From the NCBI RefSeq assembly GCF_022095675.1, contig NZ_JAHYSG010000127.1, positions 1 through 33,278 on the forward strand: a stretch of 33,278 nt of DNA, read 5' to 3'. The notes under the pieces are model-generated. The model worked only from the letters and a program-made list of their open reading frames with translations. It did no database searches and was not told where the DNA came from. Positions within the stretch are counted from its first letter, which is position 1. The number at the start of each line of letters is the position of its first letter. Below are positions 28,928 through 33,278 of this stretch, one piece after another. The stretch comes from Dactylosporangium sp. AC04546 (GTDB taxonomy: Bacteria > Actinomycetota > Actinomycetes > Mycobacteriales > Micromonosporaceae). Both the position numbers and the translations under genes were made by a program.

Positions 28928-30112
28928 GTGCGAGTAGACCTGCTCACTCGAGAGTATCCCCCGGACGTCTACGGTGGCGCCGGCGTCCACCTCGAGTACC
29001 TTGCCCGGGAGTTGCGCCGGCTCCCGCTGGACGTCCGCGTCCACTGCTTCGGCGCGCCGCGGGCCGAGGCCGGGGTCACCGGCTACGCCGACCCGCCCGG
29101 CCTGGCCGGCGCCAACGCGGCCCTGCGCACCATCGGGGTCGACCTGGAGATGGCCGCCGGCTGCGCCGGGTCCGACCTCGTGCACAGCCACACGTGGTAC
29201 GCCAACCTCGCCGGACACACCGCGAAGCTCCTGCACGGCATCCCGCACGTCGTCACCACCCACAGCCTCGAGCCCCTGCGCCCCTGGAAGGCCGAGCAGC
29301 TCGGCGGCGGCTATGCGCTGTCCTCCTGGTGCGAGCGCACCGCGGTCGAGGCCGCCGACGCGGTCATCGCCGTCTCCGCCGGGATGAAGGCCGACGTCCT
29401 GCGCGCCTACCCGCAGGTCGACCCCGACAAGGTGCACGTCGTCTACAACGGCATCGACACCGAGCAGTACGCGCCCGACCCGGCGACCGACGTCCTGCAG
29501 CGCCTCGGCGTCGACCCGGGCCGCCCCTCCGTCGTCTACGTCGGGCGGATCACCCGGCAGAAGGGCCTGCCGTACCTGCTGCGCGCGGCCCGGCGGCTGC
29601 CGCCGGACGTCCAGCTCGTCCTCCTGGCCGGCGCGCCCGACACGCCCGAGATCGCCGCCGAGGTGACCGGCCTCGCCGACGAGCTGCGCGCCACCCGCGA
29701 GGGCGTCGTCTGGGTCCAGGAGATGCTGCCCAAGCGCGAGGTGATCCAGGTCCTCACCCACGCCACGCTGTTCGTCTGCCCGTCGATCTACGAGCCGATG
29801 GGCATCGTCAACCTGGAGGCGATGGCCTGCCAGACCGCGGTCGTGGCCACCGCCACCGGGGGTATCCCGGAGGTCGTCGCCGACCGGGAGACCGGCCTGC
29901 TCGTCCCGATCGAGCAGGTCAGCGACGGCAGCGGCACCCCGCTCGACCCGGAGCGCTTCGTCGCCGACCTGGCCGACGCGATGCTCCAGCTCGTCGAGGA
30001 GCCGGCCCGGGCCGCCGAGCTCGGCCGGGCCGGCCGCCAGCGCGCGGTCGACCACTTCTCGTGGGCCGCGATCGCCGACCGGACCCACGCGGTCTATCAG
30101 TCGATCACGTGA
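28928..30112 (+). CDS. glgA: GT4 glycogen synthase-type protein, probably maltose-1-phosphate synthase (GlgM)
   Basis: This 394-residue GT-B glycosyltransferase has the N-terminal [22 protein letters not shown] donor-side motif, [17 protein letters not shown] at about 200, and the GT4 E-x7-E in [11 protein letters not shown]. It uses ADP-glucose. The close mycobacterial relatives first called GlgA (Rv1212c) act as GlgM, joining ADP-glucose to glucose-1-phosphate to make maltose-1-phosphate for GlgE. The short length and the genetic context favour that role here. The start is GTG at 28928, with TATGGT 6 nt before it. GGAG directly abuts the GTG, too close for a normal Shine-Dalgarno. Confidence 0.93.
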   Translation: MRVDLLTREYPPDVYGGAGVHLEYLARELRRLPLDVRVHCFGAPRAEAGVTGYADPPGLAGANAALRTIGVDLEMAAGCAGSDLVHSHTWYANLAGHTAKLLHGIPHVVTTHSLEPLRPWKAEQLGGGYALSSWCERTAVEAADAVIAVSAGMKADVLRAYPQVDPDKVHVVYNGIDTEQYAPDPATDVLQRLGVDPGRPSVVYVGRITRQKGLPYLLRAARRLPPDVQLVLLAGAPDTPEIAAEVTGLADELRATREGVVWVQEMLPKREVIQVLTHATLFVCPSIYEPMGIVNLEAMACQTAVVATATGGIPEVVADRETGLLVPIEQVSDGSGTPLDPERFVADLADAMLQLVEEPARAAELGRAGRQRAVDHFSWAAIADRTHAVYQSIT

Positions 30113-30115
30113 TCC

Positions 30116-30895
30116 TTACGTCACCTGCTCCTTCGTCACGTGCTCCAAGATCAGTTGTGACACCGCCTCGGCCTGCTCGGCGTTGGCCAGGTGGGCCGCG
30201 CCCTGCAGCACGACGAGGCGGCTGCCGGCGATCCCCGCATGGATGCGCTCACCGTGCTCCGGCGGGGTCGCCGGGTCGTCCTCACCGGCGATGACCAGCG
30301 TCGGCGCGGTGATCCGGGGCAGGTCGGCGAGCTGGTCCATGGCCGCGATCGCCTCGCAGCAGCCGGCGTAGCCCTCGGCGGGGCAGGCGGCGATCATGGC
30401 CCGGTAGGGGGAGACGCGGGCCGGGAGCGCCGCACGGTAGCGCGGCGTGAACCACCGCCCGAGGACCGCGTCGGCGACGCTGGCCATGCCCACCGTGCGG
30501 ACCTGCTCGGCCCGCGCCCGCCAGCTCTCCGCCGGCGGCAGGTGGGCGGCCGTGCAGATGAGCACGAGCTTGTCGATGCGCTCCGGCGCGTGCGCCGCCA
30601 GCCACATGCCGACCATGCCGCCGAGGGAGAGCCCGCAGTACGACGCCCGCTCGATGCCCAGGCGGTCGAGCAGCGCGAGCACGTCACGGCCCAGCTCCTC
30701 GATCGAGTAGGGGCCGGGCGGCACCGGGGACCCGCCGTGGCCGCGGTGGTCGAAGCGGACCACGCGCAGCTGGTCGCCGAACGCGGCCAGCTGGGGCCGC
30801 CACATGTCCAGGTTGCTGCCCAGCGAGCCGCCGAGCAGCAGGGTGGGCGCCCCCAGGGGGCCGGAGGTGCGCTGGAACAGCGTCGTTGCCGTCAC
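30116..30895 (-). CDS. Alpha/beta hydrolase (3-oxoadipate enol-lactonase-like)
   Basis: This 259-residue alpha/beta hydrolase has the nucleophile S90 in GLSLGGMVGMW, an acidic residue in AGEDDPATPP (about 206-207) and H235 in GAAHLANAEQ. The HRGHGGS and SIEELGRDVLALLDRLG patterns resemble PcaD (3-oxoadipate enol-lactonase). No other beta-ketoadipate genes are nearby, so the specific reaction is unproven. GTG follows AAGGA at good spacing. It converges on glgA with a 3-bp gap. Confidence 0.88.
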   Translation of the reverse strand: MTATTLFQRTSGPLGAPTLLLGGSLGSNLDMWRPQLAAFGDQLRVVRFDHRGHGGSPVPPGPYSIEELGRDVLALLDRLGIERASYCGLSLGGMVGMWLAAHAPERIDKLVLICTAAHLPPAESWRARAEQVRTVGMASVADAVLGRWFTPRYRAALPARVSPYRAMIAACPAEGYAGCCEAIAAMDQLADLPRITAPTLVIAGEDDPATPPEHGERIHAGIAGSRLVVLQGAAHLANAEQAEAVSQLILEHVTKEQVT

Positions 30896-31064
30896 CGCAT
30901 CCTTCTATCACCACCGCCGCAACGCGGGCTAAGGTGGTGGTGGGCAGTGCGCCTGCCCGCGCCTTGCGGCCAAGAGGCTTCGACTCAGCGCATCCACCTT
31001 CCGTTCACCGGATGGCGGGTGCGGTCCTCTTCCGGCCGGGCCCGCCGGAGAGGCGTGATGGCGC

Positions 31065-33278
<2,214 letters not shown>

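Noticed and set aside
30896..31064. HspR or ClgR box upstream of the ClpC-like gene
   Set aside because: TTCGACTCAGCGCA is only a partial match to a ClgR-like site, and no CTTGAGT/ACTCAAG pair is seen.
31058..31064. ATG at 31058 as start of the ClpC-like gene
   Set aside because: It is out of frame with the Clp N-domain; ATG at 31065 gives the conserved MFERFTDRARR start.

Overview
The window is high-GC DNA with codon usage, gene families and start-site architecture typical of an actinomycete. A complete GlgE-type alpha-glucan locus, a RipA-like NlpC/P60 hydrolase, an Hsp70-family protein with an Ala/Pro-rich tail and a chemoreceptor together suggest Micromonosporaceae, perhaps a genus with motile spores such as Actinoplanes or Dactylosporangium. 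The genus cannot be fixed from sequence reading alone. Many genes appear to lack a Shine-Dalgarno sequence and instead carry a -10-like hexamer about 6 nt before the start codon, which suggests leaderless transcripts.

Layout, left half. An Hsp70-family gene runs off the left edge (-) and is divergent from an LLM flavin oxidoreductase fused to a hemerythrin domain (+). Next come a divergent SDR oxidoreductase (-) and TetR regulator (+) sharing twin operators. A roughly 700-bp gene-poor block follows (4545-5271). It holds two clusters of 10-bp palindromes at strict 14-bp spacing, a 58-bp palindrome and a 12-bp tandem repeat. After it lie a GNAT acetyltransferase (+), a secreted beta-propeller protein (-), a 36-bp tandem-repeat array, a chemoreceptor with a C-terminal PilZ domain (-) and a secreted NlpC/P60 peptidase (-). 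From 10131 to 15373 is a mixed set: a Cys-rich unknown, a transglutaminase-like protein, a class A beta-lactamase-like protein, a nuclease-like/SnoaL fusion, a small membrane protein, a DinB/DUF664 protein and a PPOX-family protein.

Layout, right half. A LacI regulator (-) is divergent from a GH43 beta-xylosidase (+), with palindromic operators between them, forming a local xylo-oligosaccharide unit. A polytopic membrane protein follows. From 20107 to 30112 lies the alpha-glucan locus: glgC-glgE-treS-mak-glgB all on the minus strand, most of them closely spaced or overlapping, with glgA (probably glgM) divergent from glgC. Together these encode ADP-glucose synthesis, maltose-1-phosphate synthesis by two routes (GlgC/GlgM, and TreS/maltokinase), polymerisation by GlgE and branching by GlgB. 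The window ends with an alpha/beta hydrolase (-) and a ClpC-like ATPase (+, cut by the right edge). The ClpC-like protein lacks the usual middle domain and has a Gly-rich stretch inside its second AAA+ module.

The most unusual signals are the 36-bp array, which looks like an in-frame amplification of the 3' end of the chemoreceptor gene with only one stop codon separating it from the gene, and the 14-bp-phased palindrome clusters.
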